Positions 30,996 through 44,270 of a stretch of DNA of 64,000 nucleotides are shown here, piece by piece (the first letter of the stretch is position 1; the number at the start of each line of letters is the position of its first letter). Location: contig SPDT01000001.1 in NCBI GenBank assembly GCA_008477525.1, forward strand, positions 2,480,001 through 2,544,000, written 5' to 3'. The notes beneath the pieces were generated by a model. That model made no database searches. It worked only from the letters and a program-made list of their open reading frames with translations, and had not been told where the DNA came from. A program made the translations under genes and the position numbers. The DNA comes from Hypomyces perniciosus. Taxonomy: Eukaryota > Ascomycota > Sordariomycetes > Hypocreales > Hypocreaceae.

Positions 30996-31650
30996 CTACT
31001 GAATATAAGTTATATTTGTTTATTAACTTTAACTTTATTATTAAAGAAATCCTTTTAAATAGGTTTAAATTACTTTAAGGCGTTTCTTTTAAATTATTTA
31101 ATAGTTAAAAGAACTTTATTAGTCTTTATATTAAAGTTAATCAAAAAAGTAGGTAAAATAATTATATAGTTAAGTAAAGAATAGTTAAAGTGTTATAATA
31201 TTTTTATTAAAGTGTTTAAAGGGTTGCATTTTAAGTAACTCTTTTAAATCCTTTAAAGTTTAATTCCCTTTAAGGTTTAGTATAAGGTTTAGAGCAGGTG
31301 CAGGTAATACTTAATTTTATAAGTCTATAATAGCTATTTACTGTTAGTAAATTATTGATTAAAGTTTAATATTTTTAATAATTAAATATTGATAGCGTTA
31401 GTTTTATTTTATATAGTTAGCTTTTATAGATTAAAAGGCTTCTTTTATATAAATGCAAAGTTATTTTATTTTATTAACTTTATCTTTATCTTTATTTTTA
31501 CTTATATTATTATTTCTATTATAGTTTTATCTTTATAAAAACGTAAAGTAAAGGGTAGAGTATTAGAATTATTAAAAGAGGATACTGCAGCGGATATATT
31601 TATAATATTATTTAAGATTTTTAATAGCCTTTAAATAAAAGTTATTAATA

Positions 31651-32036
31651 TATAATAATCTAAGTTAATTTTTAAAGGATAAACTAAAGGTTGCAGGTTT
31701 ATATTAATAGAGAGGTTAAAGATAAATACTAAATAAGGTAATATAGTTCCAATTCTATAAAATAGGCAGTTCTAGTAAATATAATTATTAATATCTATTT
31801 AAATAACTATATTAATAATTCTAATTTATCTAGTTTTATATATAAAGGAGATATATAGTAAATGTATTTAGATTATTTAGATTATAGCGATCCTAGTAAT
31901 CCTAAATTACAGTTCTATATAGTAATCCTTTTTATAGGATCGCGTTTATAGCCGCGATTTATCGATAATTGGCTGAAGGCTCCGATATCCTATTATAATC
32001 CTGTAACTAGGTCTTCGATATAGTCAGGTCGTGACA
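31651..32036 (-). repeat. 5' LTR of Gypsy C copy 1
   Basis: This 386-bp LTR starts TATAATAATCTAAG on the plus strand, the changed form of TGTGACAATCCGGG, and ends GTCAGGTCGTGACA. Its plus-strand left end is heavily mutated and its right end is nearly intact. It is followed by TCTAT, matching the bases before 16107. Confidence 0.9.
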
Positions 32037-32041
32037 TCTAT

Positions 32042-32939
32042 ATCTAAATATAAAAACTATATCTAGGTAATAGGTTAGTAAAAGCTAAAGGATTAGGCCC
32101 TATTTACTGTATTTCGCTAAATAAAGGAAGGTTTTATATATATTCTTAATCTATATTTTATAAAGGGGGGCTATATAAATTTATACCTTTTACTAGCTTT
32201 TAAAACGCCTTACTTCCTCTAAGCCTTAATAAATATATAATAAATCTTTTGCCTTTAAGCGCTTTAAGTAAAAAGCTTTTTATTATATACTATTTAGTAA
32301 AGTATCCTAGTTTGTTAAAAAGGCTGTATTTATAATAGGCTTATATATTATAGCTAAACTATTTATAATAGCATTAAAAGTTTTTATAGGTAAACCTTTT
32401 TATTAGCAGTTTATATAAAATAAACTAAAGGAGTTTTCATTTTAAAGGATTTAATAGTACTTTTAAGTTTTATAATTAATAGCTTTTTAAAGTATTAACT
32501 TTTTAATATTTGTTTTAAAGGGTACTTTGTCGAGGGGGAATTAGCACTCTAAATATATATACAATATACACATATACCTACACACAATAACTGGTATCGA
32601 GAGCGGGAACCGCGCTCCTAACAGAACTATAAAGTGGCGATTAAGTAGTATAGGGACTAAAAGATACTGCGGATCATTTGATTATAATACCGGCAGCCAA
32701 AAGCAACCAACGGTTACCTTTATACGCCTTAGCCACTATATTCTTATAGGTGGGGTTATATGTTGAAGGGGGAAGAAGGTTACTGTTTATTAAACTAGGT
32801 CTATCGATATATCTTTATACTCCTGCGCTTTCTTAATCCAGTAGCTGCTTAAATAAGCAGCCAACCCTTCTCGGGTAAGCTAACAAGAAAAATGCTGGTG
32901 CATTGGGCATATCAGTTACCCCCAACAAAGTATTTTAAT
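32042..32939. other. Decayed retroelement stretch with primer-binding-site-like motif
   Basis: This is the right flank of Gypsy C and the left flank of Gypsy F. A moderately preserved part (32528-32930) includes GTCGAGGGGGAATTAG (polypurine-like) followed by CACACAATAAC and TGGTATCGAGAGCGGG at 32591-32606. The last motif differs in one place from the initiator-Met primer site TGGTATCAGAGC used by many Copia elements. This suggests the end of an LTR and the start of an internal region, but no LTR pair was found. The rest shows no readable protein. Confidence 0.4.
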
Positions 32940-33207
32940 TATTATGGGTTAGACCTAATTAGGAAGGACCTCGGCTATACTAAGCCTAGCACTATAATTC
33001 CCAATATCTCCCAGACTAGCTAATATAAATATATATATATCAGGCACTATATAGAAGCCTTAAGCCTATGCGTATATATACTACTGCTCTATAAATCGAT
33101 AAATATAATTAAATAGTTCCCCTTTTTATTCTTTTACTCTTTAACTTTAAATAAATAATTCTATAGCGCCCTATTATTAACTACTATAATAAACTATACC
33201 TATTATA
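32940..33207 (+). repeat. 5' LTR of Gypsy F
   Basis: It begins TATTATGGGTTAGACC and is the better preserved end of the pair. It includes TATATAAATATATATATATCAGGC, cut here into TATA-like parts, which may have served as the element's promoter. Its partner is 51099-51366. Confidence 0.85.
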
Positions 33208-33399
33208 TATTTAAAGTTTTTTTTAATTAATTTTATTAATTCCCTATATATATTAAAATAATTAGCTATATTAATAATAATAACTTTACCTTTAATAAAA
33301 AGTAAATTATTACTTTAATTAATTAATTAATATAGTTAATTATATAGTAAATAAACGCTATTATATAAACGCTTAATATTAAAAGGAATAATATAAAGG

Positions 33400-36300
33400 A
33401 AATACTGCCTCCTTTATAAACTAGTACACTATATTAAAAAAAGCAGAAACCACTTTTTAACCCTTTAAGGTTTTTAGGAAAATAAAATGAATATATAATT
33501 TAAATATAGCAAATATATAATAAAATAAATTTTAATAAATATCTTTATATAAATAATAAAACTCTTTAATATGTTATTAATATTTACTTTAAAATTAAAC
33601 TTGAATAAATAATAGCTATTTATTACTCTTTAAATAAATAAAAAGGCAGATATAACCTTTAAAACCTTATAATATACTTTAACTAAAGCTATAAAAATTA
33701 AAGTCTTTAAGCTTATATAAATAAAAAGCTTTAAATATTATAATAGAAAAAGGGAGCCAGTTTTTTATTTTTTTGCTAAAGTTTAAATAAAAGCTCTTTA
33801 AAGCTAGTAAAGAAAATTAAATAAATTAAATAAAGATTACTTTTTTTAAAAAGCCTTTTTTTAAAGCTATAATATAATTTAATTATAGTTAACCTTTTAT
33901 TAAATTATAATTATTAATTAAAGTAAATTTAAAATATTATTAGTAAAATGAAATAATTAACGTATAATAAATTTACTATATTTAGAAAAAGCTTTTTCCT
34001 TTATAATAAATAAAGCTTTAAAAAGTATAAAGGCTAAAAGTAATAAATATATTAAATATTATACTTGCAACTATAAAAAGGGTATATAAATAATTAATAT
34101 TAACTGTATTAAGAATTAATAGTATAAAGATTCCCTTTTAAATAAAACAGGTTAAATATACGTCTATTATAATTCTTTTAAATATTTAGCCTAAAAATAC
34201 CTATAAGCTTTTAAAAAAAGATTTAAAGCTTATATTAATAAAGTCTATAAAGTTAAAGTATAAGCTTAAAAAAAGCAAAAACTTTAAATTATTAAACTTA
34301 ATAGTAACTTTAACTTTTTTAATAAATTATAAAAAAAGTACCATTAATATAAAATTAAATATTAAAGTTAAATAAAGTAAAAGTTAATAAATAAAAAGAA
34401 TTTAAACAATAAATAAATAATAAATCAATAATAATATAAGCTAAAATAAAAAATATATAAATCTCTGCTTTATTTAATATTAATTATAATTACTATATTA
34501 TTATAAAATACTCTTTTATAAAAAAAGCTTTACTTTCTTTAAATTACAATTAAAAAATAATAATTAAATAGCTTTTTTAAAGAAAGTTTACTAATAGTAA
34601 CTAGCTTTATAACTATAATTTATTTAAAGCTCTACAGCTATATTTAATATTTATATATATATATATATAACTAAAAGTCTAAATTATAACCTATTTTTTA
34701 AAAAACTATGAAGAAAAATAAATAATATAATTTATAATACTGCTAAATAGTAAATCTTTTATTAAAAAGTAAATATTTAACTGCAATTTTTAAGTAATTT
34801 AAAACTTAAAAGTATATAAACTATATAAACGGCTTAACTTATATTTACTTTAACCTTTTAAATAAAAACTATTATATATAATAGTCTAATAAAAATATAT
34901 ATTTTATCTCTATATTATCATATTAATAGATATTAAAAAAGCACTTTAACTGAAAAAGTTAATAAATTAAAAAAAGACTATTCCCTTTAAACTTTAAAAT
35001 AAATTTTACCTATTATTCTTTACTTAAAAAGCAGTAAAGCTACTACTTTAAAGGCTAAGCATTAACTATAAAATCCCTTTAAAGTAAAATAAAGACAGTA
35101 ATAAACTAAAGCTTTTATAAAGCCTTTTATATAATATATTGCAAAAAAAGCTATTAATACTATATAAAACCCTTTTTAATTTATTTAATAAAAGGTTTAT
35201 CCGCGCTAGCAGTTTAACTGCCACTATATTAATATTTTTTATTTATAAGCTAAAAAAGAAAATATACTTTTATATAAACAACTATACGTTTACTATAATT
35301 ATATAATAAAATCACTACCCTTTGCCTTTATTTATAAAAATATTAAATAACCTCGCTTAAATAAAATAATTTACTAAATTTAATATAATAGCTGCTTTTT
35401 ATAAAACCTATATTATAAAAGGGGATACATATAAAACTATATTCTATATATATTATAAATTATATAAATAAAGAGTTATATTATTCAAGTTTATTAACAC
35501 TTTAATAATATTTTAATAGCTTATTAATTATATACTTTATCTTTTCTTAAATAACTTTACTATTATATATATTAATAATATTTTAATATACTTAAATAGC
35601 TTATTAACGATTATATAAAAAAAGTATAATATATACTTTATGCTGTTATAAATGTAGGCTTATACTTTAACCTAATAAAGTACTTTTTTACTTAAAAAGA
35701 GATTAAATACTTTAATTTTATTATTTAAGCAGGAAAAGGTATTGCCTATACCTTTAAAAAGCAGCAAATAATATATAAATAAATAGCCTTTATACTAATA
35801 ATAAATATATAAAACTTTCTTAAATTTATGAATTACTATTATATTTTTATTTTTAACTTTTTATATATAGTATTCCCTTTTATTTATTTAATAAAAGAAT
35901 AATAAAAAAGCTGCTTTTCAAAAGTAAAGTATTACTTTTATAAAGCTTTAATACTTTTAATATGAAATTTAAATAAAAGAATATTTATTAAATTTAACTA
36001 TTTCAAATATATATTTAAAAGTATATTATTATAAAAAAATAAATAAAGCAAATGCAATACTATTATATATTATTTATAAAAACTAAGCCTAGTTAAATAT
36101 AATTATTTAATTTATAACAAAAGGATATTAACTATTATTTACTACTTAAAAAAATAAAAGGCTAAACTATAAAGCTATAAACCTTTTACTATAAATTTAA
36201 ATTATAAAAATCTATAGTATTTTATAATATATTAAAAGCTTTTAAACAGGTAGATTTATTAAATTAAATTCTTTTTATAATTTAATATAATAATATAATA

Positions 36301-37620
36301 TTAACTTAATAGTAAAGCAATTATTTTTAATGCCTTTAATTATTAAAAATAAAACTAGCTAAAAGATAAAAATAATAAATAAAAGTAAAGCCGCTATATA
36401 TAGCTACTCCCTATAACTTTAAAAGTAATCTATTAACTAAAAGTTATTAATATTTTAATCCTTTAAATATAAATATTTAATAATAACCGAAAACTATAAT
36501 AACTTTAAGACTAGTTAATATAAGTTTACTTTAATTATTAAAAGGCTTATATAGCAGTAAAGCTAAAAGAATACAGCTTCCTTTTTAACTTTTGTTTAAA
36601 AGTTTAGATTATAAAATATATAATTAATAAATAATTTTATTTTACCTTTTATAATTAAATTTAAATTCCAGTAAAAATAAATAAAATAAAGACTATACTA
36701 TATAAATAGGTTATGTGAACTAAATATAATATAATAATAGCCAGCTACTTTAATTAAAATAATACTTTTATAATTATAGTTTAAAGATTTTATTAGCCTA
36801 GCTTTTTTTAAACTATATAGTAATTTATAAAAGACTATAGCGTTTATAGAAAAAGGTATACTTAAAAGACCTAAAAGCGCAGCCTTTTTAAACCTTTACT
36901 AATCCCTTTATATATATAAAGCAACTTAATAATAGATTTTATTATTAAGCTTCCTTTAATTAATCCCTTTAATATTTAATATTTATAAATAACAGTAAAT
37001 TAGTATATTAAAGCTATTATACTAAAAGCTACAAAAAATATAAAAGTAAAGGCCTATATATAGCGCTTCTTTTAATACTATTATCGATTTTATAATATAT
37101 TTAAATTTATGGTAAATACTAAGGGTTTAATTAAACTAGTAAATTTTAACGAGTATTTAACTAATTAATAAAAGTAAAGTAATAATTTAATACTATATAT
37201 TACCTATAAATTAATAGCAGTTTAAAATAAATAAATTACAAGATTTAAATATATATACAAATATATATTAACTATAGTTAAAAAGATTAAAGGAACTAGC
37301 TTTTAATAACTTAATTAATATTAAATAACTTTATAAACTTTACAATTTAATTAAACCTTTTCTTTTTTAAATATAGGTATTATATTAAAGTATTTCTATT
37401 ATATTATAATTAAAATAGAAAGCAGGAAACTATAAATTTAAATAAATATTAAATTAAAAAACTACTTTAGCGCTTAAAGATATAATTTCTTTTTATATAT
37501 AAGTTAATTTAATAGTAATATAGCAGTAATATAAAATTACTACTATAAATATAAAGGATTTATTAAAAGGTTTAAAATTAAAGATAAAGTATAGCTTTAC
37601 TTTAATAACTATAAATCCTT
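33400..37620 (+). pseudogene. Gypsy F gag-pol remnant, 5' part (to integrase)
   Basis: RT is clear on the plus strand with RIP stops: FTKFNIIAAFYKTYIIKGDT, then YKTIFY, YKLYE, and the active site at 35568-35579 read as YINN. RNase H start reads FIIQAGKGIAYTFKKQQ, then NFLKFMNYYYIFIFNF. The integrase core has LLKPLPIPLYI, SNLIIDFIIKLP and a later LIKLVNF piece (about 36880-37150). The frame stops at 37620, where the LINE is inserted, and continues at 50654. Gag (about 33.4-34.5 kb) cannot be read confidently. Confidence 0.82.
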
Positions 37621-37939
37621 ACACTTTAATAACAAGCTTCCCTCCTACACCTACAGGTACCCCACCTTTTGGGTGCCGACTCACCAAGAACCACGACCTT
37701 TTAACTAGCTATCAAGAAAAACAAGCTCAACAAGGCTCTCTCGCCCCTGCTAGGCACTTAAAGAAAGATAGCGAACGCTATCAGACTCTAAGCAAACTAG
37801 GGATAACTAAACCTCGCTGCTGCCGGGCAGGCAGCACTCTAGCGACTCGAGAAGGAGGGCACTCTTTCGCTCCCAGGATAAGGGGAGACCACAGTCCTCC
37901 CACTTACACTTAAAAAACGCCGCATTAATAATAAACGTA

Positions 37940-39194
37940 TTGAAACTAATGTCCCTAGATTTAATTTTAGTTCTAATATAAGACCTAGCTTCTCTCTCTT
38001 TTTAAAAAAGACCTAGGAAAGCCTCTCTTCCTCCCTTTAAAGCAGGCCGATAAAAGCCCTTGCTGTTATAAATAGAAAGTAATTAAATACAGTATTTAAA
38101 ATCTTTACTTAAATTAAAGAAATTAATTTAATTTAAAAGGCTAGATAAAAAGTATTACTTTTAATAGCCTAAGCTATTAATAACTATTTAGCTAAATACT
38201 AAAGAAAGCACTATCTTTTAGCGGCTATACTGGCGAGTAAAGCCCTCTTTAATACCCTTAAAAACCTTTTTTCCCTAAGGGCCTTTACAGACCCTGAAAA
38301 ATCAAGCAGGAACCCTCCTTCTACCTAACCGATAACTATTTAACCAGTCAGTAAAAAGACCTGCTAGAATAATAAATAACAGTAAATCCAGCTTTAGCCC
38401 TTAAATAAAACTAGCGCAGGAACCCCCCTGCCAGCTAATAGCCTGAAATAGGTTATATAGGCTATAGTTGCAGCTATAGGTATAAATAAAAACCCCTTAG
38501 TATAAAGAAATAGAAATAAACCTACCCTTTAAAGCAATAGCGGGCTAGCCTTTATCGCTTATAAAAACAAATAAAAACAAATAAAGATTACTTTAAAGAT
38601 TAATAATAAAATCTTCTTTTAAGTCCCTTTAAACTATAGCTAAAAGAAGATTACTGTTATTAGCGCTAGGTAAAAGGTTATTAGAATTGGTAACTTTAAA
38701 AGCGAGAATATTATTTACTTTTAAAAAATAAAGTCTAGCTTTATATTTTAAGCTAAAATAAAAAATATTAAAAAAAAGATTTTTGCTTTAACCTTAACTA
38801 TAAAGGCTAGCAGCTTAAAGATTAAAGAAGTATATATATAAAGGAGTTTTTTTATATAAAGTATTTTTAAATACTATATTAATACTTTAAGCACTTTCCC
38901 TATTAATACACTAGTTTTAATTAAAGCTTAAAAGAGCGCTAGGTTTAAAGAACCTTTAATCTTTTATTAAAAGGCCCTTTTTAGCGAGACTATAAATACC
39001 TACTACTACTTTATCTCTTTTAAAGAGGAAGTTAAAATAAACTTTAAACTCTTTAACTGTTTAGCTTTAATAAAGCTTTAAACTTAAAAGGTATAGGTAA
39101 CTTAATATAATAAATACTTTAGCTTTTATAACCTTTAAAGATACACTAAAACTATATAATATAAAAAGTGCAGTAAGCCTGCCTTTTAATATAC
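37940..39194 (+). pseudogene. LINE L1 ORF1 remnant (gag-like, zinc-knuckle end)
   Basis: The region between leader and Gypsy D2 should be ORF1. Near its end a spaced Cys pattern is visible in corrupted form: NKYFSFYNL, RYTKTI, YKKCSKPAF (about 39100-39185), matching the CCHC knuckles that close Tad1 ORF1. D2 is inserted just behind them, and the frame would continue from 46289 to about 46880. Everything upstream is too mutated to assign residues. Confidence 0.6.
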
Positions 39195-39456
39195 TGTTAG
39201 AGACCCTTTTTGGGGCAGATGGATCAGGCAAGGGGCTGCGACCCTAGGGAAGAGTAGAGGAGGTTAAAGAGTAGTCACTTAGAGGAGAGATAGATACTAA
39301 CAAGCAGGTAATAAGCCAAAAACTAGTAATTAGGTGTAGCAGCAGTAGTTTACTAGTCTTTAAAATTCTATATCTTCAAAGACTATAGTTGCTCTTATAT
39401 ATATATTCCGGCCTATATAATATTATAAGAGCTCCAGAGCTTCTAGTCTCCTAATA
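39195..39456 (-). repeat. 3' LTR of Gypsy D2
   Basis: Runs from TGTTAGAGACCCTTTTTGGG to TCTAGTCTCCTAATA on the plus strand. It keeps many C and G (for example GGGGCAGATGGATC) and is one of the best preserved D LTRs. Confidence 0.9.
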
Positions 39457-41139
39457 GGCTGCCCCCCTTTTTATAGCATTAACCTTAATGCCGGCAAGGA
39501 CCCTATATCTAACCAGCTCTTTTCCAGCTTCTAATACCCTATTGCTATATTAAGCAGTAACCATTTCCTATATAGACACTTCTTTAAACCCTAGACTTAA
39601 ACACTTTAGTATATACTTAATAGCCTAAAAAGTTTCTAACCTTATAGTTTAAAAGCATGCTTTTATATAATTAGATTTAAAGGGTAGTAGAGAAATCCTA
39701 TATAATAAACTAACCCTTTGCTATTAATATATAAGTAATTTACTCTATTTTTCTTCTTTTAATTTACTACTGTATATAAATGCACTATATATATTCTTGC
39801 CTTACTTTTCTTTTCTTTTATAACTTTAATTCCTGCTTACTTTTCCCTTTTCCTTTTTTTTTTCCTCTTTTCTTTATAAATATTCCTTCCTTTTACTTTT
39901 TATTACTAGCTAACCTATTATACAATAACAGTTCTCTTTTCTTAATTTAGCCTACTACTATAAGTTTTATTTTTCCTTTTATAATAGATATTACTGCTTT
40001 ATAAGTTTTTTATAGCTAATTCTTTACTATAACTTCCTATCTAATACATTTATAGCCTGGTTTTAGAAAATAATAGCGATTTTGCAGTATTTAAAAACTT
40101 TAATATGGCAAGCCTGTCTTCGCTTACAGCCAGTACTATCTTAATTGCATCTCTATTAAAATACCCTCCCTTTAAGATTACTATACCCTCGCCAGCAAAA
40201 CGCTGCAAAGCCGTTAATAATTTAACCCAGTAAATATTCTTATATAGATATAACTATTAACTACTGCTAACTCGCTATAAACGCCCTGCCCTATACTATT
40301 ATTGTCTTAACCTTTTAATTAAATAGAATACAAAATTAAAAAAAAAACCTCCCTAATACTATAATAATAAATATAAGTTTTATACTATTAAAAAGCAAAA
40401 CTTTCTATATTAACTTATATTATATTAACTACTTTTAAGAAATGTTTTTATTATTTTTTAAATAATAAATCATATAATCTAATTGCCTATTAATTTATTA
40501 ATACCGCTAAGGTATTAATTTAATATTCCTAAAAGTCCTTTATTAATAAAGTAAATGCTTTAATATTGCTTTTTTATTATATAATAGCAGTTAATAAAAA
40601 CCTAATCTATAATAGCACTACTATAAGTCTAATATAAAAAAAACCTTATATTAATGCAATAAAAGTTAAGCCTAGTTAAAGAGTAAAAAAAGAAAGAGTC
40701 TGCATTGAATAAATAGTATTGCCGCTAAAACTTAAAGCGCTTAAACCTTTAAATTACTTTTAATTAAGCAAACTCTTTCACTACTATTACTGCTATTATA
40801 TATACTTTTATTCTAGTATATATTTCTTTATTTATAATAGGCAGTTCTTAGCTAATTACTATATAATATACTAGCGTATTAAAATTCCTGTATTTCCTTA
40901 AATATATCCTATTACTATAAAAGATTGCAATAAAGTACTGTTTAAAGATAAAAAGAACTAGTTATTATTTAATAGTAGTATTGCCGCTTATTTACTGTAA
41001 AATATATACTATTGCGAGTTTATTTTTTATTTTTAATTAACTGGTTAAAATTACGCAGTACCCTGCTCCCTTTAATTTTATAATATTTAGTAGTAATAGC
41101 TAGTTATTTACTAGTAAATCGCTATTTATACTTTTAAAT

Positions 41140-44100
41140 TAATTTAATATTAATAAAATTACTTTTCTTTTATTAAATATTATTAGTCTTTAAATAGTCT
41201 TTCTATTTAATTAAATATAAGCATTATATCCCTTTATACTTATAATTAATAATTTTCTTAACTTTAAATATCTCTTTAATGCTAAAAGGGTAATCTATTA
41301 GCTTAAAAGGTTCTCCTTTACAGCTATAATATAGCTTAAGATTTATAATATTAAAAATATTATAAATTTTAATAGAAGATAAGAGATAAATTTAATATAC
41401 TAATCCACTTATTCCAATTTAGCGTTTAATCTAGTAAAGACTAATATACTTTTCAGCGAGTTTTTTACTAGGTCGCCGGAGTTTTAGGTATTTTATAGAA
41501 AGTAATACTTAATCGCTAACAGTAAATTTCTTTTTAAGTTAATAAATATTATACTATTTCTTATATTCTTCTTAGCTTTATTATAGTATTTATTTAACTA
41601 TTTTACAGGTAGCTTAAAGCTTTTCTACCTTTATAATAATATTAATATAATATCTATAATAGGTTAATCTATTATAACCTAAAGTATTAAGCTTATAGCT
41701 AAGCAGTAAAAAAGCTAGTAAATAGCTAATTGCAGAATATTTAATACTATTATATATAAACTAAGCAAAAGATAATTTTTATAGCTAGTTATCCTATTAT
41801 TTACTGCAAAAAGAATATAAATAATGCTTTAAAGCTTAATTCTGTCATTTAATTTAACTATTAATCTATAAGTGAAAAGTGGTACTAAGTTACTGTTTAT
41901 AAGCAAGTAAGTAACAGAAACTTCGCCAAAATCTAGATTTAAATAATCAATCTCTATCAAAAACAATTCCTTATAGTATTCCAAAAATTAAATAAATATA
42001 TTTTATAAAAAAGTCAATAACTCTGCTGCTTATAATATATACTGTTATAGGTATATACAGGGTATATTTTATATATCAATTAATAATAATAAGAATTATA
42101 TTATATAAATATTTACTTTTATAGTTTAGGATTTCCGGCAAATTTATAATAAAATCTATAGAAATTTCTTTAAAAGGTCTTTTTAATATTAGTAATAAAG
42201 TAAGTTTACTATAAGGTTAATAAGTTTTTGCCTTTATTATCTAGTAAATATAATATATAGATATATAATACTTAATATCTCGCTTTATACTTTACTAATA
42301 ATAGGTTAATATAATGCATTTGAAAGTATAATTAACTTTTTAATGTTTAGCAGTTAAATTATTATAAAGTAGTATTAAAATCTTAATATAAAGACCTATT
42401 AATATATAAACTCTGCCTTAATAGTAAACTAGCTAATTATCACTAATAACCTAGTTATTACTATAAAATATATTAACTACTCCCTAGCTTTAAACCTTCT
42501 ATTAAATAAAGTAATCTCTTTATTAAGCTTATAAGACAGCTAAGTGTAAAGACTTTTATAGTTCTAGCAGCGAACCTGCAGTAGTCTACTGTATAACCTG
42601 CAAACCAGCAGTTATAACTCTAGCCACTATACTCTGCAGGTAGGCTATCTGCTAAGTAGTATTTAATCCCTATCCCTTAACCTAGGGCAATGCTAGAGTA
42701 ATGCTCCTATTTATAGGCAACTTTATATATTCCTGGTTATTATAGTGCGCTGCTGCAGATCCCTTTAATTTATATAGGCTATTGGCTTTTATACTATAAA
42801 AACGCTATAAAATCATTAATATATAGCCTTACTGCAATTCTTTAATCTTAATAAGATTATAAAAATTAAAGCGTTAAGATAAAGTATTAACAGGGTTAAA
42901 CTTCCCTGGCCTATACTTAATGCAAAAATTAAATAAAGCTAGCTTATTAAAAGCCTTTGCCTACTAATATAAAAGTTTTTATTTATTTACGAAATAATAG
43001 TAGTTAAAATAGTTTATTATAACCTAAATCTCTATACCTATATAAGCCAAATAGTATCTCTATATTTAAAAAGCCTTTATAATAGTAAGAAATTCAGTAT
43101 TAAAGGTATAATAATATAATTCAAAACCACTTAACTTTTTTAATATATATACTATAAAGTGCTAGGCATTTCGCTAATATTAAGCTAATACTGCCTTAAT
43201 TATATAGTTTAATGTATTTATCTTTATATAAATTAGCGCTTTTAGGTTATAATATATTAAAATAGGTTTCTTTAAGAACTTTCCTTTAAGCTGTTAAAAA
43301 GCTTTAAAAGCGTTAAGCTTTAGCTGTAAAAAACCTTCTCGCTTCCTATAAGTAAAATCTATTAAAGGTGCTATAATTTTACTGTAATTTTTAATAAAGC
43401 AATAGTAAAACCCTGTAAATCCTAGAAATACAAAGATATTGTAAACACTTTTAAATACTGGCCACTTAATAATAGCTTAAACGCATAACTGTTTTATCTT
43501 AATTCTATTAAGTATAATAATATATTTAAAAAAAGGTATTAAAGTAGTATAAAAGATATATTTATTAATATTAATATACAGCTTTACATTTTATAACTTT
43601 TTAAAAACCTAGCAAACATATTATATATACTCTTTAAAAGTACAGCTATAAATTAATATATTATTAAAATATATAATGCAAATAAAATTAACTAGATTTT
43701 ATAGTATATTATTAATATATTACTAAAACGTTACAGGGAAATTTATAAGGCCAAATAATATAACATTATACTTAAAGTATTTATATTAGCAGTAAAATAC
43801 TGTCTTTTACCTATCTTCTTTACAGATAAGTATCCAGTAATATACATCCTTTAAATTAAGTTTAGTAAAAATCTTAATATATAAAAGTCTATTAAAAATC
43901 TTAAAGATTAATAGTAAAAGAGCGCGGTTCTTGCAAGTTATTTTATTTAAAGCATAGAAATCGATATATATTTGCAGTTTACTGCCTTTTTTCAGTATAA
44001 AGATTATAAAGGCACCTGCAAGACTAATAGACTGCCGAATCTATATATTTTATAATACTTTTTCTAAATACTCGCGGAAAGCTTCTAGCTCTTTAAATGC

Positions 44101-44270
44101 TAGGTTATAGACAGGACTCTATAGAGGCATTTTCTTATCTTTTAACTTAATAATATACTATTAATTTACTAATATATTAACAGCTTCTTTTACAGAGAAG
44201 ACACTAGTAAAATTATAATATATAAAAAGCAATTTTAAATATAAGGCCAACTTATAGTTTTTTGGGGAAG
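41140..44270 (-). pseudogene. Gypsy D2 pol remnant
   Basis: Mirror image of the D1 pol. On the minus strand, the chromodomain-encoding part is at about 41180-41310, RNase H roughly 43000-43300, and the RT active site at 43660-43671 reads IYFNNILIYS. The same Asp-to-Asn changes and Trp-to-stop changes as in D1 are present, but other mutated positions differ, so each copy was mutated separately. Confidence 0.82.

Larger units (their letters stand above)
16107..32036 (-). mobile_element. Full-length Ty3/Gypsy element, family C copy 1, split by nested insertions
   Basis: Two 386-bp LTRs in the same orientation (16107-16492 and 31651-32036) are flanked by the same 5-bp target duplication TCTAT (16102-16106 and 32037-32041). 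They bound 15,930 bp; removing D1 (22334-29408) and the solo-LTR complex (29659-30505) with their duplications leaves about 8.0 kb. Coding is on the minus strand: reverse transcriptase at about 19650-19990, RNase H at about 18920-19070, and the integrase C-terminal part at about 17560-17760. A pyrimidine run just inside the left LTR (CCTTTTCC) is the polypurine tract of the minus strand. All frames are broken by RIP-type changes. Confidence 0.9.
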
